Source: Delphinus delphis (lineage: Eukaryota > Chordata > Mammalia > Artiodactyla > Delphinidae). Taken from it: a stretch of DNA of 64,000 bases. Of the stretch, positions 37,836 through 48,333 are shown one piece after another. A program made the position numbers and the translations under genes. The stretch is taken from assembly GCF_949987515.2 (NCBI RefSeq), contig NC_082684.1, positions 15,491,701 through 15,555,700 on the forward strand, in the 5' to 3' direction. Below the pieces are notes generated by a model. It saw only the letters and a list, made by a program, of their open reading frames with translations. It was not told the DNA's origin and ran no database searches. How positions within the stretch are numbered: position 1 is the first letter of the stretch; the number at the start of each line of letters is the position of its first letter.

Positions 37836-40800
37836 AGTCTCTCCCCCTCGGTCGGTGCGGTGACACCAACTCCGCTTATCCACTGGGCGCTCGGTTTTCT
37901 GGCTGTGTACTCTTCTTCTTCCATCAAATTTGTGAAATGTACGAAAGGTTATTTTGGTAGCATTTTACTCCTTTAAATCCCTTCGTTGATTTCTTATTCA
38001 ACGAATTCTTAAAGCGCCCGAGGGAAGTCCTTTACCTAGTAGAGGACTGATAAAAGTCCCCTAAGCTCTAGGCTGGTCCTGGGGAGCGCGCCCAGGATGG
38101 CATCCTGGAGGGCTCTCATCTCTTGGCCATAATGATTAGTTGAGGTTTCACTCCCTGCTGTTATCAGCAGATAGAAAAGAAACCCTGGCAACCTTCAGAC
38201 AATTCATTGGACTTTAAAATGTGCACACCTATAGGCAGTTTGGGGATAGGTTTGATCCGAGGAAGGTGCTAAAAATAATTCTGATTTCCAATTCTGTTTC
38301 CTTTTCAATAAAGCAATGCTAAATAAATATACTTTTGTATTTTTAACTTAAATCACAGTTTTGTCTTCATTTTAATTCTTTTGTGGGCGGCATCTTAAAG
38401 TTGGTCCCAGTGCTTGTTTACATTTCTTTAGTGAGCGGTGTATTTGAAATGTAATTTTCAATCAGTGTCTCAGCAGAACTTTTGTGGCAAATAAAGTTAA
38501 AAGCTGCAGAAATTATTCTTGTCCATTGATTATTGTCTCAAGCACAGTATATTTGTCGTTGATGATGGAGAATGTGTTTTAAAACATTTTGAGACTATGT
38601 GTGTGTTTGTGTGTGTGTGGGCGCGCACTTGCGCTTGCTTCTTCTGGGTTTTTTAAAAGAGATTCTATGATTGGATTTGGTTACTCAGTTTTATCCCCAT
38701 GTCTGTTTTCCACAGGATTTAAATTGTGCATTTCAAATCCAGTATCATGGTTTGATGTCTTGTAGGCAAAAAACTCTGGCACTTAAATTCTGTAAATAAA
38801 GAAGATCTTCTATTTTGCAAGTCTGTACCTTTATGCTCTGTAAGAGGGAAAAGGAGGCCTAGGACAAACAATAGGTAGGGCAAGATGGAGTAAAGATAAG
38901 GAGACCAGAAGCTGAGATTGTGGAGTAGGAAATGAGATAGTGTTTTGTGTTCGGTTTGTTGTTATTCACCCCAAGAGTAGAATTTACCCCAGTTCTTTGT
39001 CTTTTTCCCTGATCCTTTCCCGTTTCTCTCTTCTTTCCCATGTGTTAGTTCTCTGACAGTTCAGGGGATAGTAGCCTTATATAGTTGAAGAAGCCTTGAC
39101 TGAAGCCCTCCTCCAGATAGTCAGTCTCTTAGGTTCGATTCAGTAGGTGGGGTAGGTAGGTGTGAAGGATTTTGAGGTGCACTTCTGTTGTTTTTACTAC
39201 TTGGTAGTTGAGAGCAATATGGTATGAAGATCTTCTGAAACTAGATATGATTTATTTGATGGGGTAAATGATGTTTTGTTTATTCTTCCAGCAGTAATTT
39301 GAAGCTATATTATGTCACACCGCTTGAATTTTTATAATTGTGTTTCAGTAAATTGTAAGGAGGTGATGCTTTGCCTTCCTTTGGTATATAATATATACCT
39401 AGTTGCACACCATATATGTAGTATCTCAACGTGTTTCAAAAGTGAGATTACTCTAATTTTTGTCATAATTGGATACTTGCTTATGATTTTATGCAAAGGA
39501 TTCACCCTTAAAATAATTTATAACAATAAAAAGTTTTCTTGAAAATTTCAATGGGGTAGTAAAATCTGAATATATGGCATCCTGAAATTGTGGCACAAAT
39601 TTAGTACAGTACTAAGACTATAACTTAGAAATCACTCAAACTGTTTTGGAAATTTTGTTTCATACAATAATGGTAGAGATCATTCTTGTTTATGAAATAG
39701 ATCAGGAAAATGTTCAAAGCTTTCAAATTTGTTTCAATTCAGTGTTTGAAATACAAATATAGTTACTACTCCAGTAATTTTTCAATTCTGTCACAGCAGA
39801 AAATGTAATATTCATAAATGTGATGGCATGGTGGAAAACTGTTGCTGTAACGTTAGCCTTATTAGTAAAAAGTATAGTTTTTATCATCTGTTTTGTTTTC
39901 ATACTTGCTTGAAACTTAGGTAAAACATATTAATTGAATATAACTTAGTCTGAAGCTGACTATACCAGAATGAGCAAGTCGTTGTCTTTAGGTTTTGAAA
40001 GTGTAGGTGCCATATTGGTTGTAGACTAAATAATGATCAGTTGCTTACCAGTTCTATCATCTTACTACATCTGGCATTGCCAATGGTGGTGCCACATGAC
40101 TTTATCATTTTGTCTGTGTTGCATGTAGTTGTCTTACTTCTTTTTATTAGGTATGTATATATATAGTAATTTGTCCTTTAGTTATATTTATTTCAGTATT
40201 ACTGACTTATGTAGAAATTAGTTTCACTGTCAGAAATAACACAGGAATTTTAGAGTCACTTTCTCTTTCTTAATGGTTTTTTTTCCTGTGTCCCAAGTTA
40301 TATTGATAAAATTCTCTAGTTATTAAGTGTTTATTACAGGCTTAAGACTAAGTTATAAAATAGACTACTAGTAGTTTTAATATACGATGAACATCTGTAG
40401 CTTGGTCTATATTTTGAAACTTTTGCCAGCTGTCTTCCCAAAGGATACAATAGCTTTTAAAATTAATTTTTCTAGATACTACCCATCAACACATTTTTGA
40501 CAAGTTTGTGCTTGAAGTAGTGAATGTTATTGATAGTTTTCAAGTCATATATCACCAGTGAAGACCATTGATGGAATGTAGTTAGCTTGGTGCATTTTGT
40601 TACTACTTTTTTTTCCTTTAGACAAAATGAAAGGTGTAGTAGCTCTTCAACTGTGGTAGGTGGTGTTTTGAAGAAAGAAAACTGATCAAGCTTCATCATG
40701 ATCTAGTAAAAGTGGTTTTTAACAGCTCTGTATTTATAGTATGGAAATTTCATTTATTCAACACAAATCAAAATTGTCTTGAAAAAGCGTTTCAGAATGT

Positions 40801-40922
40801 ATGATGTCTCCATGGTGGATCAGTACTTTTTGTGTTTATGGGTTGAGGGTAGCAACTTTTTAAGGTCTGGCAGGAATTGCTGCAAACCTACTTGTTGTCT
40901 ACTTAATGTTTCCAGATATATG
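37836..40922. other. Intronic sequence without recognised repeats
   Basis: Mostly unique, AT-rich intron. A (GT)n run interrupted by one TT lies at about 38599-38620. No exon-like open frame with a known domain was seen. Confidence 0.45.
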
Positions 40923-41110
40923 GTCAATATTTCCCAAACTTGACTGATCAACAGAATCAGGAGCTTTTTGCCAGTTTAAGGAGCTCCTTAAAGGCTAGAA
41001 ACTTTGCCAGTTTCTAGCCTTTTCATCAATGTGCTAAGCTAGAATCCTCTAGAGCTGGATCCCAGAAATTTGTTTTTCAAACAGTGCCCCAGATGATTCT
41101 GTTTAGGAAA
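40923..41110 (-). mobile_element. MER5-like MITE remnant carrying palindromes
   Basis: The left end ('atttcccaaacttgactgat', 'cagaatcaggagct') and right end ('ccccagatgattctgtttag') fit a MER5-type element. The middle (40976-41022) does not; it holds a 16-bp perfect palindrome (ttaaggagctccttaa, 40976-40991) running into a 14-bp hairpin (aaaggctagaaact, 40990-41003, with its complement at 41009-41022 and a 5-base loop). Confidence 0.5.
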
Positions 41111-41667
41111 CATGTTGCCAATCTGTATCGCAAAACATGCACGCATAGAATTCTTAAATAAGCAGTTTGAGAAATGGGTAGAAACCCTGCCCTCAAACCT
41201 GATACCAGAATTTTCTTAAGCATTGTGTAATATCTAGAAGCAATACTTCAGAAAGTATTAGATTACATACAGATTTAGTAAAATGTCCCTGTGTTTAAGT
41301 AACTAGAATTGGTGACCTGAACTTTCACAGACTATTTAATAATTCTGTTCTGTAAGATTTCACTTTATGTACTTGGATATCAAAATATTTATGGTTGTTT
41401 TTCAAATACTGCACAGTTTAAGAGATAAAATTAAGATGTTTTCAGTCAAAGGTTTGAATTATCCAGAATAATAGTTCAAATTGTCATAAATGTACATTAA
41501 ATGTATCTTTATTATTTACTTGGGGAAAAGACAAATTTTACATTTGTGTTATAATAACTTTTCCTTTATTATTTTATAGTGTCTAATATATAGATAACTA
41601 GTAAAATATATTTGGATATAAATTAAGGAAAACATGGTAAATAAATTCTTTGAAGCTATTAAGAAGT
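41111..41667. other. No recognised feature
   Basis: AT-rich intron with nothing recognised. Confidence 0.4.
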
Positions 41668-41719
41668 AATAGTTTCTTAGAAACTATTAAGAAATAAGAA
41701 TAGTTTCTTAGAAACTATT
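41668..41719. repeat. Duplicated 21-bp palindrome
   Basis: The near-perfect palindrome AATAGTTTCT-T-AGAAACTATT is present at 41668-41688 and again at 41699-41719, a 31-bp period. Confidence 0.9.
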
Positions 41720-42104
41720 AACTTACTGTTCTTTCAAGGTCTTTTCACTCATCAAAGAAATATTTATTGAACATCTTTGTGGAAGGATCCCAGCTTTAAC
41801 GTATTAGGAGTTTAAGACACTATCAGTCAAGTAAAGAATCACTTAGAATACTGTGTGTACTGTGGATAGTGGTATGTACATGGGCGCATAACAGTTACAG
41901 TGATGCTACCTAGTGAATAGAATACGTAAGCTGTCTGGATCTTTAAGGAAAACAGAGAAGTCGTCATCAGAAGAAATGAGTGAAGGCATAGCATTTTGAG
42001 ATGAGGTAACATCATATGCAATCGTCTTATGTGAAGAGAAAATATCTGAAAAAGTTGTTTGTACTCACTATCTTCAGTTCTTTTTCTCCCATTCAGTCTT
42101 AGCT
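41720..42104. other. No recognised feature
   Basis: Intronic sequence, nothing assigned. Confidence 0.4.
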
Positions 42105-42480
42105 CTGTTCTATTTCACCCTAGCAACTCTTGTCAAGGTCACCAGTGACCTCCACAGTGCTATATCCAGTGGTCAATTCTCTGTTCTAATTTTATTTGAT
42201 TTATCATCATTTGCCACAATTGGTTATACCCACCTTCTTAAGACACTTTCTTTTTTTTAAAGATTTTTTTTAATGTGGACCATTTAAAAAATCTATATTG
42301 AATTTGTTACAATATCGCTTCTGTTTTATGTTCTGGTTTTTTGGCCCCGAGGCATGTGGGATCTTAGCTCCCTGACCAGGCATCGAACCTGCACCCCCTG
42401 CATTGGAAAGCGAAAACTTAACCACTGAACTGCCAGGGAAGTCCCTTAAGACACTTTCTTAATTGGTGTCTGGGACACAT
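42105..42480 (+). mobile_element. L2 fragment split by a SINE
   Basis: 'gtcaaggtcaccagtgacct', 'ccagtggtcaattctctgtt' and 'agacactttcttaattggtg' correspond to L2 coding sequence. The SINE at 42253-42444 interrupts it. Confidence 0.65.
42253..42444 (-). mobile_element. CHR-type SINE
   Basis: Inverted copy with head at 42444 ('ccagggaagtccc' on +) and 'gggatcttagctccctgacc'. It has a perfect 16-bp TSD cttaagacactttctt (42237-42252 and 42445-42460). Confidence 0.95.
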
Positions 42481-42514
42481 CTTAGTGTAAAAATAGGTAT
42501 TTCTTGCTTTATTC

Positions 42515-44030
42515 TTTCAGCAAATATTTATTGAGCACCCATTAGTATTTACCAGGGACTATTTTTAGCACTAGAGTTATAGTGGTGAACCAAGCAGGTG
42601 AAATTCCCAGCCCTCATGGAACCTGTATCTACTGGGGGGAGATAATAAACAAGGTAAATTTCATATTTATATACATAATAAATATGTATATAGTGTGTAC
42701 ATATTATCTATTATTTTTGTATATATAGTGTGTATATCTATCTATATCTATATAGTATGTAAGGGCTAAGAAAAAAACAGGAAAGTGAGATAGAGACTAC
42801 TGGGAAGAGTTTAGATAGGTGTTTGGATAGGGTAGCCAGGAACGCCTCACTGTAAAGTATACATTTAACACTTGAGTAGAGACTTGGAGGTGAGGGAATG
42901 TGCTGTGTGGCTATGAGGGAAGGACATTTCAGTCAAAGGGACTATCGAGTTCAAAAGCCCTGAAATGGAATGCCTCATGTGCTTGAGGAACAATGTGAAA
43001 GCGTGGCTGGAGTGCAGTGAATTCACATGAAAGTAGTAAAGAAATGAGGTCTGATGAAGTAATGGTGGTGGCAACAGATTGTGTACGACCTTACAGGCTT
43101 TTGAGAGGATTTTAGCTTTCCCATCTGAGGGAGATTAGAAGCCATTGGAGCAATTTAATCAAATTAGTGACATAATTTGAGTTAATGGTTTAACAAGGTC
43201 ACTCTGGCTCCTATTTTCATGACAGACTGAGGGAGAGGGACAGGATGGAAGCAGAGAGACCACTTAGGGGACTGTTCTAAGACATATTGGTGGCTTGGAC
43301 CAGAGTGGTTACAGTGGAAGCAGTGAGAAAGGATTAGATATATTTTGAAGATAGAGGCAACATGATTTACTGATGGACCAGGTATAAATTGTGACAGAAA
43401 AGAAAGATCAATGGTGATTGCAGTTTTTGGCCAGAACACCTGAAAGAATAGAGTTGCCAATTACTGAATTAGCAAAGACTGGCAGGAGCAAATTTTCTGT
43501 TTTGGGAGAAAGGGAAGATCATGAGCTCTTTTAGAAGTGTTCTGTTTTAGATGCTAATAGACAACCAAGTGGGGTTGTACATTAGGCAGTTGAACATGCA
43601 TGTCTATAATCCAGGGAAGCATTCTGGGCTTTGAGTGTTATTAGCATCTAGATAGTATTTAAAGCCATGAGCCTGGATGAGACTACTGAAGGAGTGAGTA
43701 TGGATAAAGAATCTGAAAAATGGATTACGGCAGCCCTCCAACATTTAAATATAGGGGAGGTGAAAAAGAACTGACAAAAAAGTGGCTAGAGAGGCAGGAG
43801 GAAGACCAAGAGAGTGTGGGGTCATGGAAGTCAAGTAAAAAGAGTTTTTCAGGGAGAAGGAAGTGATCAGCTGTATCAAGTAAGGTGAGTAGAGCTTCAC
43901 ATTAGTGGAGATGTTGGCTGTTTTGCAATAATTACATTGTAATCACGAGGCTGTCCAGGAGACTGTGTATGTTCAGGTGATCAGGGAACAAAGAAAGAAG
44001 TCATCAAAATGAGTCATGTCATTATTAGTA
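42515..44030 (-). mobile_element. Long L2 copy
   Basis: Reverse-complement L2 read from its 3' end at the left ('cagcaaatatttattgagca', 'cctcatggaacctgtatcta'), through 'gaagccattggagcaattta', 'ggtcactctggctcc' and 'gatcatgagctcttttagaa', to 'gaggaagaccaagagagtgt'. A TA/TATC microsatellite sits within it at about 42660-42760. Confidence 0.75.
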
Positions 44031-44107
44031 TGCAAAACTGGCCTCCTTGAAGATTTGCTCCAGCAGCTTCTAGTTTGCTTGGTTATTTAAAAAATGGCAG
44101 CTCTAGA

Positions 44108-44275
44108 TCCCTGCTGTTCAAAGATGTGGTCCTTAGACCAGCAAGAAATGCAGGTCTCAGACCCTACCCCAGGCCTACTGGATTAGACTCTGAATTTTAA
44201 CAACGTTCTCAGGTAATGTTTTGGGTTTAAAATATTAAAGTTGTGGGGTTTAATATCAAAGTTTGAAAAGCACAC
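44108..44275 (-). mobile_element. MER5-type MITE, copy 1 of 3
   Basis: 'gttcaaagatgtggtcctta', 'gaccagcaagaaatgcaggt' and 'taccccaggcctactggatt' match MER5 in reverse. Confidence 0.7.
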
Positions 44276-44283
44276 TCTCGATC

Positions 44284-44486
44284 AGTGGTTTTCAGTGTGG
44301 TCCTTTAACCAGCAGCATTAGCCAGTGCATTTAACCAGTGCATTAGCACTTAACTAGGTGTTAGAAATGCAGATTCTTGAGCTTCACCCCAGACCAAATC
44401 AGAAAATCTAGATGGGGGCCCAGCAATCTACTTTAATCACCTACATGTGATATTGATGTATTCTAAAGTTTGAGAACCATTGCTCT
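44284..44486 (-). mobile_element. MER5-type MITE, copy 2 of 3
   Basis: 'cagtggttttcagtgtggtc' to 'agtttgagaaccattg' gives both terminal inverted repeats. An internal duplication of 'ccagtgcattta/ccagtgcatta' is visible at about 44320-44345. Confidence 0.75.
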
Positions 44487-44702
44487 AGATTCTTGATTTT
44501 CAAACCTGGCTGCATATTAGAATCACTTGGAGAGTTAAAGCAAACATAATAAAACCACCAACGGCTGAGTCTCATCCCTAGAAACTTCAATTTAATTTAT
44601 TTAGGGTGGGTCTCAGGTATAGTTTCTTTGTTGCTGTTTGCTTCTGTTTTTAAGCTTCGTAGATGATTCCAATAAGCAGCCAGGGTGGAAAACCACTGCT
44701 CT
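44487..44702 (+). mobile_element. MER5-type MITE, copy 3 of 3
   Basis: 'gattttcaaacctggctgca', 'ttagaatcacttggagagtt' and the end 'ggaaaaccactgctct' give a + oriented copy directly abutting copy 2. Confidence 0.72.
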
Positions 44703-44841
44703 AGATATAGAAGTAATCCGTGGTAGTGGGCTGGGAAGTCAAACTCAAAAAACTCAGGGCCTACCCAAATTTATTCATTTACTATTATGCATTATATCAC
44801 AATATTGATCATTTACCAAGTATTGAGACCCCTTTAAAAAT

Positions 44842-46556
44842 TTGGGCCTATTACCTAAGGTCCATTTGGAGATTTTTTATCAAAAAAAGCAACCCTTTGT
44901 ATTGTTTTCCATTAATGGATCTGCCGTGTCATCAGTGGCTGAAAACATGAAAAGACAGATACTTTGCATCATCAGTCCGGAAAAATGCTTACTCACTGGG
45001 GACCTGGAAGGTTCACTTAATGGGCAAAATTATGTGCATCCTGGATGGTACCAACTGAGGTGTAACTCCATGCCCCAGGTGTTGATTTCAGCAGACTCCT
45101 AGATCAGTTGTAGTGGGTTTGGGCCAATGATTTGGACCATGGAAAGCCCAAGATTGTCCATTAATAAATTTCCATTTTGGAGCCAGGATCTGCAGTCAGA
45201 AATAGACCAAATATCCAATATGTTAATATTTGAAGAAGCATCTAAACGCCCCTCAGAAGGACAGATCATCCCCCCTCTATGAAATTCTAAAGTGGACATA
45301 TTCACAAGGACAGTTGAAATAGCACCCTAGATTCATGTCCAATGAGGGCAAGGTAGCTGAGACTGCGTGTTGCCACTGACAGCTGACTGGCTTCTCTTTA
45401 GGCCAGCAAGTGTCCTCCAAGTGTCTTCAGTATGAATCAATATTCTGAAACAGTATAAGAACTGGCAAGGGGTTACACCTAGCCAGTGTAAACAAGCTGC
45501 CTTGGCTGCAGTGGTATCTATTCTAATTATAAGGTGGCACATGGTATCACCATATTGGCCAAAGACAGCAAGAACTTGTATGAAAGGCTTAATAGATCCT
45601 GGATTTCCTGTCTACAATATCGCCCTCTGTGTATTGGATTATTAAAAGATCAAGGGAAATATAGTGCCCACCTTACAACACTGGCGTGCATATCCATCTG
45701 TATTAGTAAGCATGGCAGAAAAATACTAAAAAATTCTTGGAATGAGGGGATAGGCAATGGGACTGAAGATGGACATTGGACCCTGGATCTAGCGGTTTTT
45801 GAGGCCACAGGCAGGCTCAATTCATCATAACACCACTAAATTCTAAAAAAAATTTTGTTTTGGGATGGGTGGCTCATAATGCTGGATTGGCTAATAAGAG
45901 GTTGTGATTGTAGGAGGTGTTAACTCATTTCACTCTAAAAGTTACCTTGTTCTTAACAATCAGGGAGAGATACCTGATTTTAGTTTAATACAGGGGCTGG
46001 GGATATAGAAACAAAGCAAAGAGGTTGGATGTGAGGTCAGAATTCCGGATTGTATCGTTGCCAAGGTATAGATGGGTGTTCAACCTCTCAATGGAGCCCA
46101 AGAAAGGGAGAGGTCATAGTCATGGGTGCTGGAAACATGGAATGTGTGGCAGAACAGGAGCACCTAATTGAACTTAAAGGCCCAGAAATAAATTTTTGTT
46201 AAGAGAAGTGTATATAACCTGTTCCTCAAATCAGTTAGAAGAACTGAGATGCACGGTTGCCATAGGTCTCTTTGTTGAGGAAATCCTGCTGCTCTTTCTG
46301 TTCCTGGGAATCACGTACCTATCTCACCTCCCAACCAAAGAGGACATTCATTCTTTATCTTTTTTTCATTACTATGAGAGGACTTTCTTTCCTGGTCAGG
46401 AATACAGTACTAGACACTACTGCCTCTGGTGTGGAAGCTCACATTACATATTCATTTCAGTCTATGGAGAGTAATGACAATTGCCACAGGCAGTTACTCC
46501 TAAGAATTTTGCAATTTTTACTCAGTATGATGTTGCTTGTGATAATATTAAATTAG
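44842..46556 (+). other. Decayed, coding-like stretch, unidentified
   Basis: Several short open segments follow one another on the + strand in different frames (44842-45102, 45534-45830, 46196-46474, 46272-46556), separated by stops and shifts. I recognise no domain. It could be an old endogenous retroviral or other transposon coding remnant, or a processed pseudogene, or chance. No flanking LTRs were recognised. Confidence 0.25.
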
Positions 46557-47144
46557 CCACAAGATGATGGTGTAACCAGGTCTAACCACCTCAGTGTCCA
46601 TATTTTTACAGATATTAAGGTTGATCAGGAAGCAGGGTATAATTCCCAATTAGGAGTGGAAAGTGGAAGGCTATTTTAAGTCTTAGAACATAGTTGACAA
46701 CTAATTACAGAGTCCACAGACTGGTCATCATTACCTGGTTGCAGTGTGACTTTTCTAATTATTACTTAACCCGTGGACAATGTATATAACACACAAAGCA
46801 CCAAAGAGGGTGGCACTACTGACATGGTAAGAAGTTTTACCGGAGTCTGGATGTTAGATTTAGATTGCAAGTTGACATGCACCTGCAAAAGACAATTTTT
46901 GCAGCATACAAAGAGACCATGTAGGATTCTGAAATTGACATAATAGGGAATATGAGAGGTTTGGTAGGTCCCCTCTTAGAGGGTGGTTATTATATTTTAA
47001 AAATTATTGATACATATTTATAATAGAAAATAGAAAAATATAGAAAAAGGAGAAAAAATTTACCCACAGTCTTGTAACCTAGAGATATTACTATTGTGTT
47101 TTAGATTATTTTTTTTGAAGTCTTTATGATACATGTATCATACG
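46557..47144. other. No recognised feature
   Basis: Intronic sequence with an A-rich run (about 47024-47060). Nothing assigned. Confidence 0.4.
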
Positions 47145-47504
47145 ACTTTAAGACTTTATTTTTTTAGAGCAGTTTTAGGTTTACAGCAAAAGTGAGAGGA
47201 AGGTACAGATTTCCTATATTCTGCTGCCCCCACACATGCATTGCCTCCCCATTATCAACATCATTCACCAGAATGGTACATTTTATCCAAAGATGAACCT
47301 ATATTGACACATCATAATCACTCAAAGTTTATAGTTTACCTTAGGGTTCACTCTTGGTGTTGTACATTCTATGGGATTGAACAAATGTTTAATGACATAT
47401 ATCCATCATTATCATATCATACAGAGTATTTTCACTGCCCTAAAAATCCTCTGCTCTGCCTGTTCACATACTGCCCCTCCCTGCAACAACTGATTTTTTT
47501 TTCC

Positions 47505-47720
47505 TTTTTTTAAATTGGAGTTTAATTGCTTTACAATGTTGTATTAGTTTCTGCTCTACAGTGAAGTGAAGCAGCTATATGTATACATATATCCCCTGCC
47601 TCTTGGACCTCCTTCCCACCCCCGCATTCCACCTATCTAGGTCATCACAGAGCACCGAGCAGAGCTTCCTGTGCTTTATAGCAGGTTCCCACTAGCTATC
47701 TATCTTATGCATGGTAGTGT
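47505..47720 (-). mobile_element. L1 3' UTR fragment inserted in L1MB
   Basis: 'aattggagtttaattgcttt', 'ctctacagtgaagtgaagca' and 'cctgtgctttatagcaggtt' give a cetartiodactyl L1 3' end, younger than the surrounding L1MB. No clear TSD was read. Confidence 0.7.
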
Positions 47721-48333
47721 ATGTAATTACTGACTCTGTAGTTTTGCCTCTTCCAGAATGTCATATGGTTGGAGTCATATAGTATGTAGCCTTTTCAGAT
47801 GGCCTTCTCTCACTTAGTAATATGTATTTATGGTTCCTCCATGCCTTTTCTTGGCTTGATAGCTCATTTCTTTAGTGCTGAATAATATTGTATTGTCTGG
47901 ATTGACAATTGTCTTTGACATTGTCTTTCACAGAGCAGAAGTTTTTTATTTTAATGAAGTCCAGCTTATCAGTTATTTCCTTCATGGATCCTGTGTTTGA
48001 TGTTATAACTAAAAAGGCATCACCAAAACCAAGGTCATGTAGGTTTTCTCCTGTGTTTTCCAGGAATTTTACAGTTTAACATTTAGGTCTCTGATTCATT
48101 TTGAGTTAATTTTTGTGAAAGGTATAAGGTCTCTGTCTAGATTCATTTTTTACATGTAGATGTCCAGTTGTTCCAGCACTGTTTGTTGAAGGAGACTATC
48201 TTTGCTCCATTGTATTGCCTTTGCTCCTTTGTCAAAGATCAGCTGATTATATTTATAGGGGTCTATTTCTGGGCTCTGTATTCTGTTCCATTGATATATT
48301 TTGTCTACTCTTTTGCAAATACCATATTGTCTT

